Positions 47,371 to 58,979 of a DNA stretch of 64,000 nucleotides are shown piece after piece. Where the stretch lies: positions 5,022,001 through 5,086,000 of the forward strand of contig CAUJLY010000002.1 in the NCBI GenBank assembly GCA_963281155.1. The letters are read 5' to 3'. Within the stretch, counting starts at the first letter, position 1. Each line of letters starts with the position of its first letter. The notes beneath the pieces were generated by a model. The model made no database searches and was not told where the DNA came from. It saw only the letters and a list, made by a program, of their open reading frames with translations. The stretch is from Rhabditophanes sp. KR3021. Taxonomy: Eukaryota > Nematoda > Chromadorea > Rhabditida > Alloionematidae. Position numbers and translations under genes: made by a program.

Positions 47371-49018
47371 TCATTTGAAGATATCCGAAAATTCTACAGA
47401 TTTAAAGCGATTTCGATACAACTCAATTACGGATTTGTTTGTATAGCAAACTATAATTGATACAAGTAAGCCTTGGAGTCCATCTAATAATTCATTGCAA
47501 AGTGAATAGATGGGATCATCAACTCTGTAGATGGTGAAAATAAAGTGCAGACCAAAAATAGGCATGAGAAGAATTGCTGCACGGACGGCTTTTCTATATT
47601 GAACAGGTTCCATGTGAGGGTTGTATTTGAGTTTTTTGACAAGTGTAAACATGATGCTTGTCATCTGCAGGGCATTAATCTAAGCAAATATATAAGTAAA
47701 TAAGTTAGTTAATTAATAAACTTACTGCTAGCATCAACAAACAGGGCCCAATGATGATCCATTCAATTGATGGATACTCACTGGCCACCCAACAACCATT
47801 ATTATCCCAATTGAATCTCAAGAAAGCATAAATTATGGTTACTATCGCCGGAAATCCCCAACACATCACAAAATAACCGTTCAATTCGTTACTATAACCA
47901 AGGGGTGACTGCAACAACCTGTACAAATGAACACCCTCAGCTAGCATCCAAGTAAAATTTGTGAGCCTGAAGTACCGCAATTGAATGGTTGACAAAATTC
48001 TACAACTTAAATCATTGGCAATAGCGAAATGCTCACCAGGAGCTCCTTTCATAAAGAAAAATAAATAATTAAAAATAAAAAAGAAGCCGTAGAAGAAGAA
48101 GGATAGTAAGAAATGTTTGTGTATTATGAACATTGGTTGGGAAGCTAAGGAAGGTTGGAAGGCAAATATTAGAATTGCAGGAATCATTCCAATTACTGAT
48201 ATTGAGTATGCGGATATACCCCAGATTAATTTTGTTGCGGTGTTCTAAAAAAATTAAACGTCAAGACATTATTATCAAAATATTATTTGTTCAAAGCTTC
48301 AATGAATAAAAGACTTCAAAGTATATGACTAGTCTTGTTTTTAATATGCCAAATTTTGTTTTGAACTTACTGGATTGTGATGGATATCACAAGAAGAATA
48401 ATCAGTCCATTCCTGCTTTGATTGTTTATTTTTGTACCAAAAGCCCTGTGAGGTACAATTCTTCAAGGCTTTGAACTTCTCAAGTGAAGGTATACTAGAA
48501 TCTTCATACAGAAAACTGGGGCAAGTCATATGGACAATGCCAGGCTCCGACTCCTCAAAGCATTGCCACCCATCCCAAGTCGAAGGACAGTTATTATTAT
48601 GATGCGATCTCTTCAAATGACTTTTCTTTTTCTTTCTTCGTTTCTGCTGCATCTTATCACAACAATCTGAAGCTGCCTTACAACATTCCTTCGTATTTTT
48701 GTAAAAATAAGATGGTAGCGAAGGAATTGTAAGTTCATCTAAGGGTGTAAACAATCCCTTGTAAGCTTCAGCAAACTCCGGAACATTAAAAACAACATTT
48801 GGATTATCACAGGAACAATTATTTGGTATGCCAAAGACAAATAATTGACAAATCATTATACCCGCCACGCATTCACTGATATTATAGTTTTGTCGCATAT
48901 TTTGGTTTACATAGGTGTATTTGAAACAATCAGCACATGACCGTGACTTGAACTCGGGAATGGAGTAAAAATTGGTTGAGGTTCGACATGTTTCTCCTGT
49001 TACTGGTAATGAGCCCAT
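47371..49018 (-). CDS. Class B (secretin-type) neuropeptide GPCR
   Basis: Minus-strand exons 49018-48371, 48244-47726 and 47679-47371 encode 491 aa in frame. The ectodomain has the hormone-receptor fold (CPSTWDGWQCFEESEPG...CTSQGFWYKN...WTDYSSC). Seven TM helices follow. Class hallmarks are plain: TM3 with WMLAEGVHLYRLL, TM4 CWGFPAIV, ECL2 Cys-Trp (NGCWV), and TM7 LQGLLVSIIVCYTNKSV. The ectodomain is unusual in carrying a basic run, QKRRKKKKSHLKRSHH, between a Cys cluster (ECCKAASDCC) and the HRM domain. No signal peptide follows the chosen ATG, so an upstream exon may be missing. C. elegans relatives are PDFR-1, SEB-2 and SEB-3; I cannot choose among them. Confidence 0.88.
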
Positions 49019-51060
49019 TTAGTGATGAACATCAATTTGTTAATATTAGCTTTTAAATTGTTTATTGAGATCTGAATGAGGTTAAAGAATAAGAAAGAAA
49101 AATGAAAATACGGATGAAGAAGTTGATTAAAGGGATGCGCACAAAAATTCATTAATAAATGGGATACGCATACATTTGTGCAAATGGCAAAAGCTGCTCG
49201 TCATCATTAAAATTTGATAAGTGTATGCATATCAACTTGCAGTAAATGTTTAATTTAGAACGTTTTTGAGGGAATGTTCAAAATTTGAAAGACAAACTAA
49301 TAAAGGAAAGAATGATTGCTCAGAAAATTATATTCAAAGGTTTTCCCTACCCCCATAAAATAAATTTGGAGGTGACGGCAGAATAAGTGATAATATCGGA
49401 AATATCTCTTAAGGAAATTTTTTGCTTCCAACTCAAAAGGAGAGTCTTACATGGGTAAGTAAAGTAATATTTATTAATAGGTTGAATAGACATAATATAG
49501 CATCATTTAAGCATATATTTGCTTTGTATGCTTCCGGCTATTAATTTCCTGTGTTTAAAAAGGGACCAATTGCTTTATTAAAATAAATGGCAAAGTTATT
49601 AATATGAATTTCTTATTGGAACTTTTTGTGGGACAAATTTAATAGATTTCCCAAAATACATAATGCTGAAAATATTAATATACACGTTTCGAAGTTTGAG
49701 CTTTATTAAAAGAAACGCTGCACATGACCAGGCAATATTAACTAAATATTAGCTAATATTATAATGTAACATTCAAATTTAAACCAGAAATAAGAGAACT
49801 ATTGGAGAACTTTTTGGTGGCTTCAATTCATTATGTATGGAAAGCAGGATAGAGCTTTTTAACAATAGTTCACAACCAAATAGAGTGCTTCTATTTTTAA
49901 TAAATATCATGAAATAATGATGAGTTGATGTGGTGTGATTTTTGCGTAAATACTTTTGTATCATGAGTACATTAAATATTTGCAAATGAATCTTCTAATT
50001 GATGATGTAGTGTTTTGGACAAAATATTTAATTAAATCAAAAAAGCTATATGTAGTTTTGTGTATGATGTAAATGGAGCTAATAAGGCACAATCAGATAT
50101 AGAAAAGGTTAAATAATATTATTTCCTTCAAAATATGTACCCTCTAAATGCCATAATTATAAGTCATATCAATGGAATGCCACCAAAATAACTTCCACTA
50201 AGAATAACAAAATGATATAAAATCATATGAAATGAATATTCTCATAATCTTGTTTGTTTTAGTTGATTACTAACAAAAAAATAAACGGTTCTGTTTTTTT
50301 ATAAATATTAAAGAAGCTTATAAAGGAGAATTTATGGCACATTTGAACGTAAACAATTTCCTTTTTTAGTATGTAGCAATATGCAACACATAGAGATAAT
50401 ATGAATTTTCATAAGTTGTGTGACTAATTAAAGTATTTAGGATGCGTGCACATTTTGTGATGAAATAAATATTCTTTAAATATGTGTTTCTTATTAATAA
50501 AAAATTGTTTTTAATGTAATAAATATTTTTATTACGGTACAATAGACATAAATAGTTTATTTTAAAGTTAGTCATTTATTCCAAAAATATATTATAATTA
50601 TCTTTTTTCGAAGGAAATATCAAAAACAAGGCTACGTATTGTTAGCATTTGCGTGTCAAATACTATAATTTCCTAATTTTAGAAGTTTGAATGAGTTACA
50701 AAATTAAATGTAAATATTACAAAAGTCTGGTGGAATTAGATTAAATATAGCTGGAAGAATTAACTAAATGATACACAAATGTACCTCAATTTAGGCAAAA
50801 GTAAGTTTGGCGGCACTTTATGTATTCAAAAAGGTTTGCAACACAATCTATTGCACCAACAAATAATTGTGAAAGGGTTTTGTATATCTATTCTATTATA
50901 TTTGAATGAAAAATACACGTTAAACTGTTGCCATTGATAAAACATGACAAAAAGTAATTGAGTGAAAGGGCCTGCTCTTCCAAATAATTATGAGGAAGTG
51001 GACATATGGATGCTGGTTATAAAAAGGTTTTTTATAGTTGACTTAGAAACGAAGAAATGG

Positions 51061-51186
51061 ATGAAGGATGTGAAACGCCTGTTACATCAAATCATTTTCA
51101 TTACACTTGCAATCTTAGCACAAATGATTTTTTTGGAGGCCAATTGTAGAGTACATCCATTTCACACATCAGAGAAATTCTGTTAA
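51061..51186 (+). CDS. Possible 41-aa secreted Cys-bracketed peptide
   Basis: From the ATG at 51061 the frame reads a basic N-terminus and a strong hydrophobic core (IIFITLAILAQMIFLEA), ideal for a signal peptide. It ends in 14 residues, NCRVHPFHTSEKFC, with one Cys at each end. A processed 12-14-residue disulfide loop would resemble small neuropeptides. The frame is open further upstream, and an ATG in another frame lies 4 nt earlier, so this may also be chance. Confidence 0.25.
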   Translation: MKDVKRLLHQIIFITLAILAQMIFLEANCRVHPFHTSEKFC

Positions 51187-52051
51187 ATTATTTAAACTAA
51201 TTTCCTTTTAAATTTATACAAAGACACTGATAGCCAAATCAACATGTGATGTTATTTGGTAAGTGAAACCTTTCATAAAATCGACATTAATAATTTAAAG
51301 AATTAATAAATTTCCGTGTACTTTTGAAATCACAGGACAGGGTTTTTGTGTTAAAAATTAAATTTAAACTTATAGAGTTTAGAAATGAGATAAAATAAAT
51401 TAAGATGTGGATGCGTTTTGTATATAATATAATTTGGATAATGTCTAAAAAGACACACTCTCAATTTTTTATAACCCATTTAGGAGATGGTAACTGGATT
51501 TAAGGTTTTTGAACGTGATAAAAAGTTTGCCTAATATTTTAAAAATAAGAAATAGCTATGTTACGCTGCGTGAAATGATGATTTGCCATTATTTTCGGGA
51601 TAGGTTTTTAATTTATGAACTTTGTAGGGAAATAATAGAATTTTGCAACTTTCAATGAAGATTTGCTCTTGATAATGAGGAAATATTATATTTTTGACTT
51701 GAAGCCATTTAAGTAGTTTGTCTATAAACAATACTTCAAAAACAAATCTGCAATTTAAATATATTTCTGTTACTTAAGAGTCAGTGCACACGCAACTCAG
51801 GAACAATAATACTAAAAAATATACGATTTGAGCAGCAATTACTCTGGGTTTTTTGAAATGAAAACAATCTAAAAAAGTTTTTGCTTGCCATCAAATATTG
51901 TATACTATATAGTATAATAATAGGGTGTACACTTAATTTGTTACCCAACATAAAGAGGGTTCATGGAAAGAGGCAATTAAATTTGCTTTATTTCCCCCGT
52001 AATTTTTTACTTTACTAAAATTACATATAAAGGGAAGTCTTCCTTAAGTTC

Positions 52052-52140
52052 AATACTGGTAATCAGAAACAAATTAGAAATACTGGTAATCAAGAAACAA
52101 ATTAGAAATAAGTTGTATATACAATTAATCAAGAAATAAA
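52052..52140. repeat. 28-bp direct repeat
   Basis: AATACTGGTAATCA(A)GAAAC... occurs at 52052 and 52079 almost perfectly, with a third decayed copy (AATTAATCAAGAAATAAA) following. Confidence 0.7.
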
Positions 52141-53860
52141 ATATAAATACTATTAAGGGAGAAATAAATTATAATTTGGAAGTATATGTTACTCTTTCTC
52201 AAAGTTAAGTAATTGAATAAACTAAAAATAGTTTTGAGTGGTTAAATTTGATAACCAAATTAAAGTTGCAGTTTACCTCAAAAATGGGATAGTACATGTT
52301 TTTGTGATTAAATCACACCACAAATTCCTAATATCACATCATTCCATGCTTTCAAAAACCTCCTACATTATACGTATGCGTATATTGATATTAATATGAA
52401 ATATGGTTAAGAAGAATTCGGTTGTAAAGGAAGACAAAGTATTGGCTTTGACTTTTCTATTCAAATTGAAACTTTTTATAATAATAGACGGATGTGAGTA
52501 GGTGTTGATTAGTTATATTTATAATGATTCTCGTAAAAGATATTAGCAAAAAGAAAGAAGACAAAGAGTTTGTTGGAGAAAAATTAAAGATTGAAAGGAT
52601 GTAGTTAAAGAATGTATAAAAAATGATATATTTATGTGCTTTAAGCTTTAATTGAAACAATTTTGACATAAGAGCAATGTACATTCATCTAATCATATTA
52701 TATTATTAAACTTTCAATTTATTCACCCTTTTTGAGGATGACTTAAAGATCCCATAAACTTAAGAAAATCTTCTGCCAGTAACTTACATAATTAAGGCTT
52801 ATCTATATTAAAGAAAAAAATGGTACCTCATATAGCCTAAGTAGTTGAGAAAAGATCTTAAGACATTATGTTCTTATTATTTGATGGTTGAAAGTAAGGC
52901 AGTGCCCGGCGAGATTCATTTTCACACATTAATCAATTTCATATACAGAATATCGCCTTCTTAAGGGTTAATATATGAGAATTTGTAGTTTGCGGAAAGG
53001 ATTGTTTTCGGGTTTGGTGAGTTTAATCTCGCGGCAAAGATACATTTATTAATGTAACAGGATATATTTGTTCAAATCATTTGCAAGGTACCATCTACGG
53101 TATGAAAATTTGTTCAGAGGTAAATGCTTAGTTTGGTCCAAAATGGATGTTGAAATGCGAAAATGAACAAGTATTAAATTTCTATTTTAAAAGATAAAAA
53201 AGTATCTAAGTAATTTGTTTCATTTAAAAAGAACAAACTCATATTTCCTTCAATAGATGTTGCTGAATGTTGGTTGTACTTTATTAGTTTGAATGTATTT
53301 GAGACAAATACTTTTTTATTAATCATGAGTAAACAAGCCGTCATGATATCATATGTTTTTGCTTTAAAAAATAGTATGACTAATTTTTTGGTTGAGTTTT
53401 CGAAAGTTTAAATTGTTGTTTGTTTGATAATGAATGAAATTTGAAACTACATCAAAAATTTTAATCAAATGACATGATGCAGAAGTTGGCACAAACAAGT
53501 ATGATGGAACACTTTTTGGGAAAGTTGAATATTTGAGAATGAAATGGACGTGGAATAACAAGGAAAAGAAGATGGTATACATTAAATCAAAATAACCTTT
53601 AATTACCTGTGCATAAGAAGAAAATCGTCTTAGCGTGACTAATTTATGTTAAAGCCCTGTGTACAACCGTCAAATTGGGTCAAAATGTGTTCTTTTTAAA
53701 CGTTAACGGTAAACATTAATTAGATCATTACTTAGTATTTCTAAGAAGACTTTAAATTGACATAAACTATTATTATCAACTGCATATTTACAATATTACA
53801 CCCATTTTTCTTTTTCACTTAAATTAACTCAAATCATAGAACCTTTTAAATCCTTTTACT

Positions 53861-53990
53861 CTTTATCCACACTAATTTAAACATCCCGTTCAAGTTAAAT
53901 AATTGAACCCTGGAAAATCTCTTTATCTACACTATTTCAAACAACCGAACTTCTTAGATCTCTCTATCCACACTAATTTAAACAGCCATT
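53861..53990. repeat. Three-copy repeat upstream of the Cys-rich gene
   Basis: Near-copies of CTTTATCCACACTAATTTAA begin at 53861, 53921 and 53962 (spacing 60 and 41 nt), ending about 90 nt before the start codon of the secreted Cys-rich gene. Could be promoter repeats. Confidence 0.6.
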
Positions 53991-54078
53991 ATTTATAAAG
54001 TTCTAAAATATTTTTCATATTTACTAATTTCCGTTGTCTATTTAAGGACTTACTTTGATTAGAAAATCCATTTGAAAA

Positions 54079-54967
54079 ATGTTTATACATAAATTAATTG
54101 CCGTCTCTATAATATTTATTCAATTCGTTGCTAAAGGTTAGTTTTGCGATTGAGAAGAAAAGATGTTACAAATTTGTGCTACCAATTGTTATTTTAATAA
54201 AGTGTTAAAAAAGAAATTCCATCATCTTTGGAACATTTTAGATTGCTCTGCTCAATTGGCAGCAGTATACGATGGTGCCACCAGATCAAAAGATTGTGCT
54301 TCCTGGTCTTCATTCGGCCCATGTATTTGGCCAAACAAAGATACTCGGGTCTCTTACATCAAACAATTAAAACCAATCTGCCAACAACATTGGTTCTACA
54401 AATTTATAAGTGATAAATATGCTCCAGCTTTAGATTCTTTCTTTGAATATTTTAATGACATCATTGAGGATAATAAACCATGTGGATTGTGTAGTTACAA
54501 ACAAAGTTGTGGATATGGTGGAAAAAGAAGTTGTAATTTGTCTCCTTTTAGGTGAGAATTCTATTTTTGGGTAATTATAAATTATTTATAGTGTGAAGGG
54601 AGGAAGGTCTTTGATGCCTTTTTATGTTGCTGAAAATGTTTGTAGTTCAAAGGATTTGATGGGAGATAATCAAAAAGATTCGTGCACGGTTTCTTATGCA
54701 AAGACCTTGCAAAATGGCCAGCCTTGCCAACTTTGGCCAACCAAAAAAGTTGACTTGTCTTCAATTGAGCCAGCTTTCCAAGAATCTGTTCAAAAGCTGC
54801 AATGGTATTCTTGTCTCGTGCAATCAGTCAAGGATACAAATCGCCCAAAACCTGTTGTTAACAAAGTTTGCAGATGTTGTTGTTTCCCCTACCGACCTAA
54901 TCCAATTTCCTTTAAATGTGAAAAGATGAAAGGAATGCCTGATGCTCCTGGGGCAGAATTCTTGTAA
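54079..54967 (+). CDS. Secreted Cys-rich protein, unknown family
   Basis: Exons 54079-54136, 54242-54551 and 54592-54967 encode 247 aa, all in frame. Residues 1-19 are a signal peptide (MFIHKLIAVSIIFIQFVAKG). The mature protein has about 18 Cys: DCSAQLAAV, DCASW, GPCIW, PICQQHW, PCGLCSY, SCGYGG, then NVCSS, DSCTV, PCQLW, YSCLVQ and a C-terminal CRCCC. No TM segment follows, so it is likely secreted and heavily disulfide-bonded. The ordered W/C pattern suggests a defined fold, but I do not recognise it. It lies 430 nt upstream of the ribosomal protein gene on the same strand. Confidence 0.8.
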
Positions 54968-55397
54968 AACATCATATAATATCACACCAACTGTAGTTGT
55001 CTTTTCACCTGTAAATTCTATTTATTTAAGTAATTAAGTTTACACGGTTCATTTAATAAACACCTTTATCAAACATCCTTGTTGCAACAAAGTGTAATAA
55101 ATTTGAATGTGTTTGCATCGACTGGTAAAATGTTCCAACCTGATATTTCTCGAAACGAATTTCTTATTTTAATGAATATATAGGTTGGTAAGACGAGTAT
55201 TATAAGGGACGAAATTTTTGTTAAAATTGTTTTCAAAATCATCAGTTTGCCAATTTTAACTCTTTTATTATGGATTAAATTGCCACAATTGGCCATAATA
55301 AATTTTAATAATGTCTATTTGTGCGTTTTTGCTACGAAAAGAATGATTTTTAAACTTGTGCTAATTATTATTGTACTTATAGGTTTTATCTTTTAAT

Positions 55398-55831
55398 ATG
55401 CCAGCTCAAAAGACCGATCGGTAAGGAAATGTCAAATGAAGACTAATTAATTGTTTTTGTTGCTTTTTAGTATGTACGTTAAGGGAGTATTCACTGGATA
55501 CAAACGTGGACTTCGTAACTCCCACGAACACACTTCCCTCGTTAAAGTTGAAGGAGCCTTCTCAAAAGAAGATGCCGAATTCTATGTAGGAAAGAAAGTA
55601 TGCTACGTATACAGAGGCAAAACCGCCACCACTCGCGTTGGAGGAAAGCCAACCAAGGTTAGAGCTATCTGGGGAAAAGTTACCCGTTCTCATGGAAACT
55701 CCGGATCAGTCCGTGCTAAGTTCCGCAGAAATCTTCCACCACAAGCTATGGGAAACAGAATCCGTATCGTAAGTTCCCTTCTTATCTATCCGCTTTTGCT
55801 TACTTATAATTCTTTTCAGCTTCTTTATTGA
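55398..55831 (+). CDS. rpl-33: 60S ribosomal protein eL33 (RPL35A)
   Basis: Exons 55398-55420, 55471-55768 and 55820-55831 encode 110 aa. Family motifs are clear: VFTGYKRGLRNSHEHTSL, GKKVCYVYRGKTATT, GGKPTKVRAIWGKVTRSHGN and VRAKFRRNLPPQAMGNRIRI. It is a component of the large subunit. The last exon is only 12 nt (LLY then stop), so the usual C-terminal PSxI after MLYP is missing, while the N-terminus is a little longer than in human. Splicing at TTTTCAG supports the short end. The ATG follows a TTATAG acceptor 16 nt upstream, compatible with trans-splicing. Confidence 0.93.
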
Positions 55832-56265
55832 ATCATCACTGTTTGGAGGGGAGTTGTTTTACAAAATTGTTGACTTTCTTATTGAATAAATAATTTGTTT
55901 ATTTATATATTAAAGTTCTTGTTACATTTTATAAATTGTGTATTCTATTTTAATTATTGGTAAATTAAACCAACATTTTCAATTATACAAACTTTTATTA
56001 TCAAAAATGAGTATCCAAGGCAATTATCAAAAAATAAGTATTTAGAGAACTATTAAAAAATAAGTCTTCACAGAATTATGTATTACAAATACTTATGTTA
56101 CGACTTTAGAAGCAAAAATATGTGTGGGCATCAATTACCAAAATAAGTACAAACAAATTCGAAAACACGCGCATAAATGAATCGCCAAAAATACTTTTAC
56201 AAATTACTAGTTTTAAATGTGTTAAAAAATAATTATTGAATCTGTTCATATGTTAAGTGTACAGT
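55832..56265. other. Spacer between convergent rpl-33 and dyf-1
   Basis: AT-rich 3' UTRs of the two genes; an AATAAATAA polyadenylation-type signal follows rpl-33 near 55885. No gene seen. Confidence 0.6.
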
Positions 56266-58297
56266 TTAATAGTCGAGATAAGTAAGCAATAATGCTCTTA
56301 GAAAGCGAGCTTCGTAGGATACTGATTTCTTAATGTTGATTTCAGCAGTTGGATTAAGTGCATCTTCTGACAAAGTACTGATATTCTTTCCATGAATCTC
56401 ACATTGTTCCAGAAAAAGCAAACAAGCATTCAGAATACTATCTCTTACTGGAATCAAATGCTTGGCTAAATTTTCAATCATCGAAATAAAGCATCTCTTA
56501 CTATAGTACCATGTTTCAACCCCGAGTTTCTTATCGTAAGGATCAAGTGCCTTGACAACTCGTGTCATTCCGAATTCGAAATTGCCCTTTGCACAATACA
56601 AGGATCCAATAACTAAATTAATAATGCAACTATGGAATATCTTTTGATTAGGGTTATTGGCGATAGTAATTTCTTCAGCTCTCTCCACTTCTCTCATCAC
56701 GTCTTCTGCTGTTTCATTTTGCCCACTTAATACATAACAAACGCACAAATCAGCCAGAACAATGGCACTAATGTCAAGTATTTTGTTGATGTGTTTATTT
56801 AAGATAGGTTCATAAAAACCTATGGCTTCCTTGTACTTTACTCCAGTCATAAACAATGTATGTGCGACGTTTAACTTAAAGTCGTCATTATCCGAGGCAA
56901 ACTCAACAGATCTTTGAAAGACTTTTTCCACGTTGGCATAATCTTTTTTGATCCAGTATATGTTGGCTTGGCCCATTAGAACAGGAATGAACATTTCTTT
57001 TAATTCTTTATATTCTTGGTCAGCTTCCTGGATCATAAGGTCGTTTTTTGTTTCTATACCTTGATCTTCCTTTTTCTTAGCTTTACGCATTTTAGTTGTT
57101 AATTCATTTGACAAGGCATCAAACTTAGCGTACGAATCAGAAGGGGAAGTTTGCTGAGTTATTACAGCATCGAGATAATCAAAAATGTAAGGAGGCAAAT
57201 ATTTAAGCGAAAGATGGGCATGCTCTGCTAAAACATCAGCAGCTAGATCAAAATATGAGTATTTTACATAAATCAATAGCAAATTAGCAAACGTTTCAGG
57301 TGGAAAGGGGTTTTGAGATAACAAGTACTGCAACTTTGCAAAGGCATCAGCTGAGTCATAGTTGACATGGAAGATGGCATGATTGTGAAGAGTTACAGGA
57401 TCTAATTCTTCCTCATCTCTAGGTGGCATATCAGTTAGGGCATGCAAAGCACTGCTGTAGTTAAGAAGTTTATATTCTATAGCAAATTTGAGATTACAAG
57501 CTTCGATCAAGGCTGACTCATGTAAAATGATGGTATTTCCTACGGAACGAACGTCTATGCCATCTGTCATACTACCCACTCCTAGTTCTGGATGATTTTT
57601 TATGCCGTAATCTATGATGTCGCTTATTAGTTTTATAGATTCAGCGTATGCTTTCAGTTCATAATGGCATAGTGCAATGGCATAAGATAATTCATTAGAA
57701 TAACCATGAATTGCCGTAGCACTAGTAAATCTCTCTAATGCCTTGTGGTAATTTGCTTCCTTATAATCTATGCAGGCTAAATTAATTTCGATGTCGGTGT
57801 CGTCGGGATCAAATTGCTCAACCAAGATACGAGCGTTGTGATAATCTTCCTCTCTGTACCTGATGGCTGCCTCGAGTTTGAGAACTTTTGGGGCCAAGTC
57901 AGGTTTATCAATCTGAATTAATTATGTAAGCATTCTTATTTATCATTACCTCAAGTACGGCGGCTGCAGCCTCTTGGAATTGAAAAGCATTAAAATAACT
58001 TTGGGCCAGATACAATCTATACTCCTGATTAAAAGGAAATAGTTTGCATAATTGCTCGTAACAATCGGCGGCCATTACAAAATCTTGAAATTGAAAATAA
58101 CAATACCCTAGGAGGGAAAGTGCCGCGCGACTCTGTAGTTTAAATATATTTATGTACGGCTATCAATCACAACTTACATTAGGACTTCGATCAAGTTCGT
58201 TTTGCAGTATTCTAATGACGTCGGCATGTTTATCTTCCCTAATCAACGTATAAACAGTTGTTGTATATTCGCCATCTTTTATTTGAGTGTTAAACAT
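56266..58297 (-). CDS. dyf-1: IFT-B subunit IFT70 (TTC30/DYF-1)
   Basis: Minus-strand exons 58297-58178, 58132-57950 and 57912-56266 encode 649 aa, close to the 650-665 aa usual for the family. The protein is tandem TPR repeats from the start (YTTTVYTLIREDKHADVIRI; DFVMAADCYEQLCKLFPFN; YHNARILVEQFDPDDTDIE). The sequence matches the TTC30 family throughout, including LNYSSALHALTDMPPR, ALLTYLDY at the end, and a Lys-rich break near KAKKKEDQG. IFT70 wraps IFT52 in the IFT-B complex and is needed for ciliary assembly and, in C. elegans, tubulin polyglutamylation and OSM-3 motor activity. A perfect X-box lies 173 nt upstream of the ATG. Confidence 0.94.
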
Positions 58298-58979
58298 GGT
58301 TGCTGCAAAAAAGTATAAAAGTGATTTCAAACGTGTGCAAATGTAATTTTTAAATGTGCTAGTGTACTTTTCAAATGTGTATAAATATCACTTTCAAATA
58401 AGTATAAAAATGAGTCTCAAATATGTCTCAAATACTTTTATTTGACATCTTCTCGTCAATATACCTTCCGTTACCATGGCAACCAAATTTGAATTTTCGT
58501 TTTTAAATATATTTGTCTACCCTCACTACAGCGGAAGGAGAGGAGTGCGTTATTTTTATAATTATAATGCCATTTGAAAGTCGATTTACTAACAGCTTAT
58601 AACTCATTTCTATTCCCCAAATTAGTATCAAGAAATGCCAGTCTTAAGGCTGACAAAAAAAGTTTGTTGCACCTTGTTCTTTGCTTGAACTAAAACTTTT
58701 TGGAATGTATAAACAATAAAAATATCAACACACATATCTGTTTTATTATAAAGGCTGACTCTTTTTTGATATTATTATTAAAGGCAGAGTCGATGTATCA
58801 TCATCTGCTAACTTACTATTAGTCTTCTTTTGTTATCCTTATTAAAGGCGACACAAGATACTTACTTATCTATTATAAAAAATTGGTTCCAACATATGTA
58901 CCTTTTATAAGTGCACACATTTTGGTATTACATTCCTTACCAAATACTCAATTGAAGTTTTTTTATTTCATTCTGCAAG
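58298..58979. promoter_or_regulatory. Intergenic promoter region, dyf-1 / membrane-protein gene
   Basis: Lies between divergent start codons. It contains a degenerate repeat of TTTCAAA(T/C)GTGT-type motifs at about 58310-58440, the X-box, and three copies of an ATTA(T)AAAGGC motif near 58749, 58780 and 58842. Confidence 0.6.
58470..58483. promoter_or_regulatory. X-box (RFX/DAF-19 site)
   Basis: GTTACCATGGCAAC is a full match to the 14-bp X-box consensus (two GTTnCC half sites in inverted repeat). It lies 173 nt upstream of the dyf-1 start codon, in the range typical for ciliary genes controlled by the RFX factor DAF-19. Confidence 0.92.

Larger units (their letters stand above)
49019..54078. 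other. 5-kb gene-poor interval
   Basis: AT-rich. It contains the GPCR upstream region, one possible small peptide gene (51061-51186), a two-to-three-copy repeat at 52052-52140 and a three-copy repeat at 53861-53985, each listed separately. No other gene seen. Confidence 0.5.
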
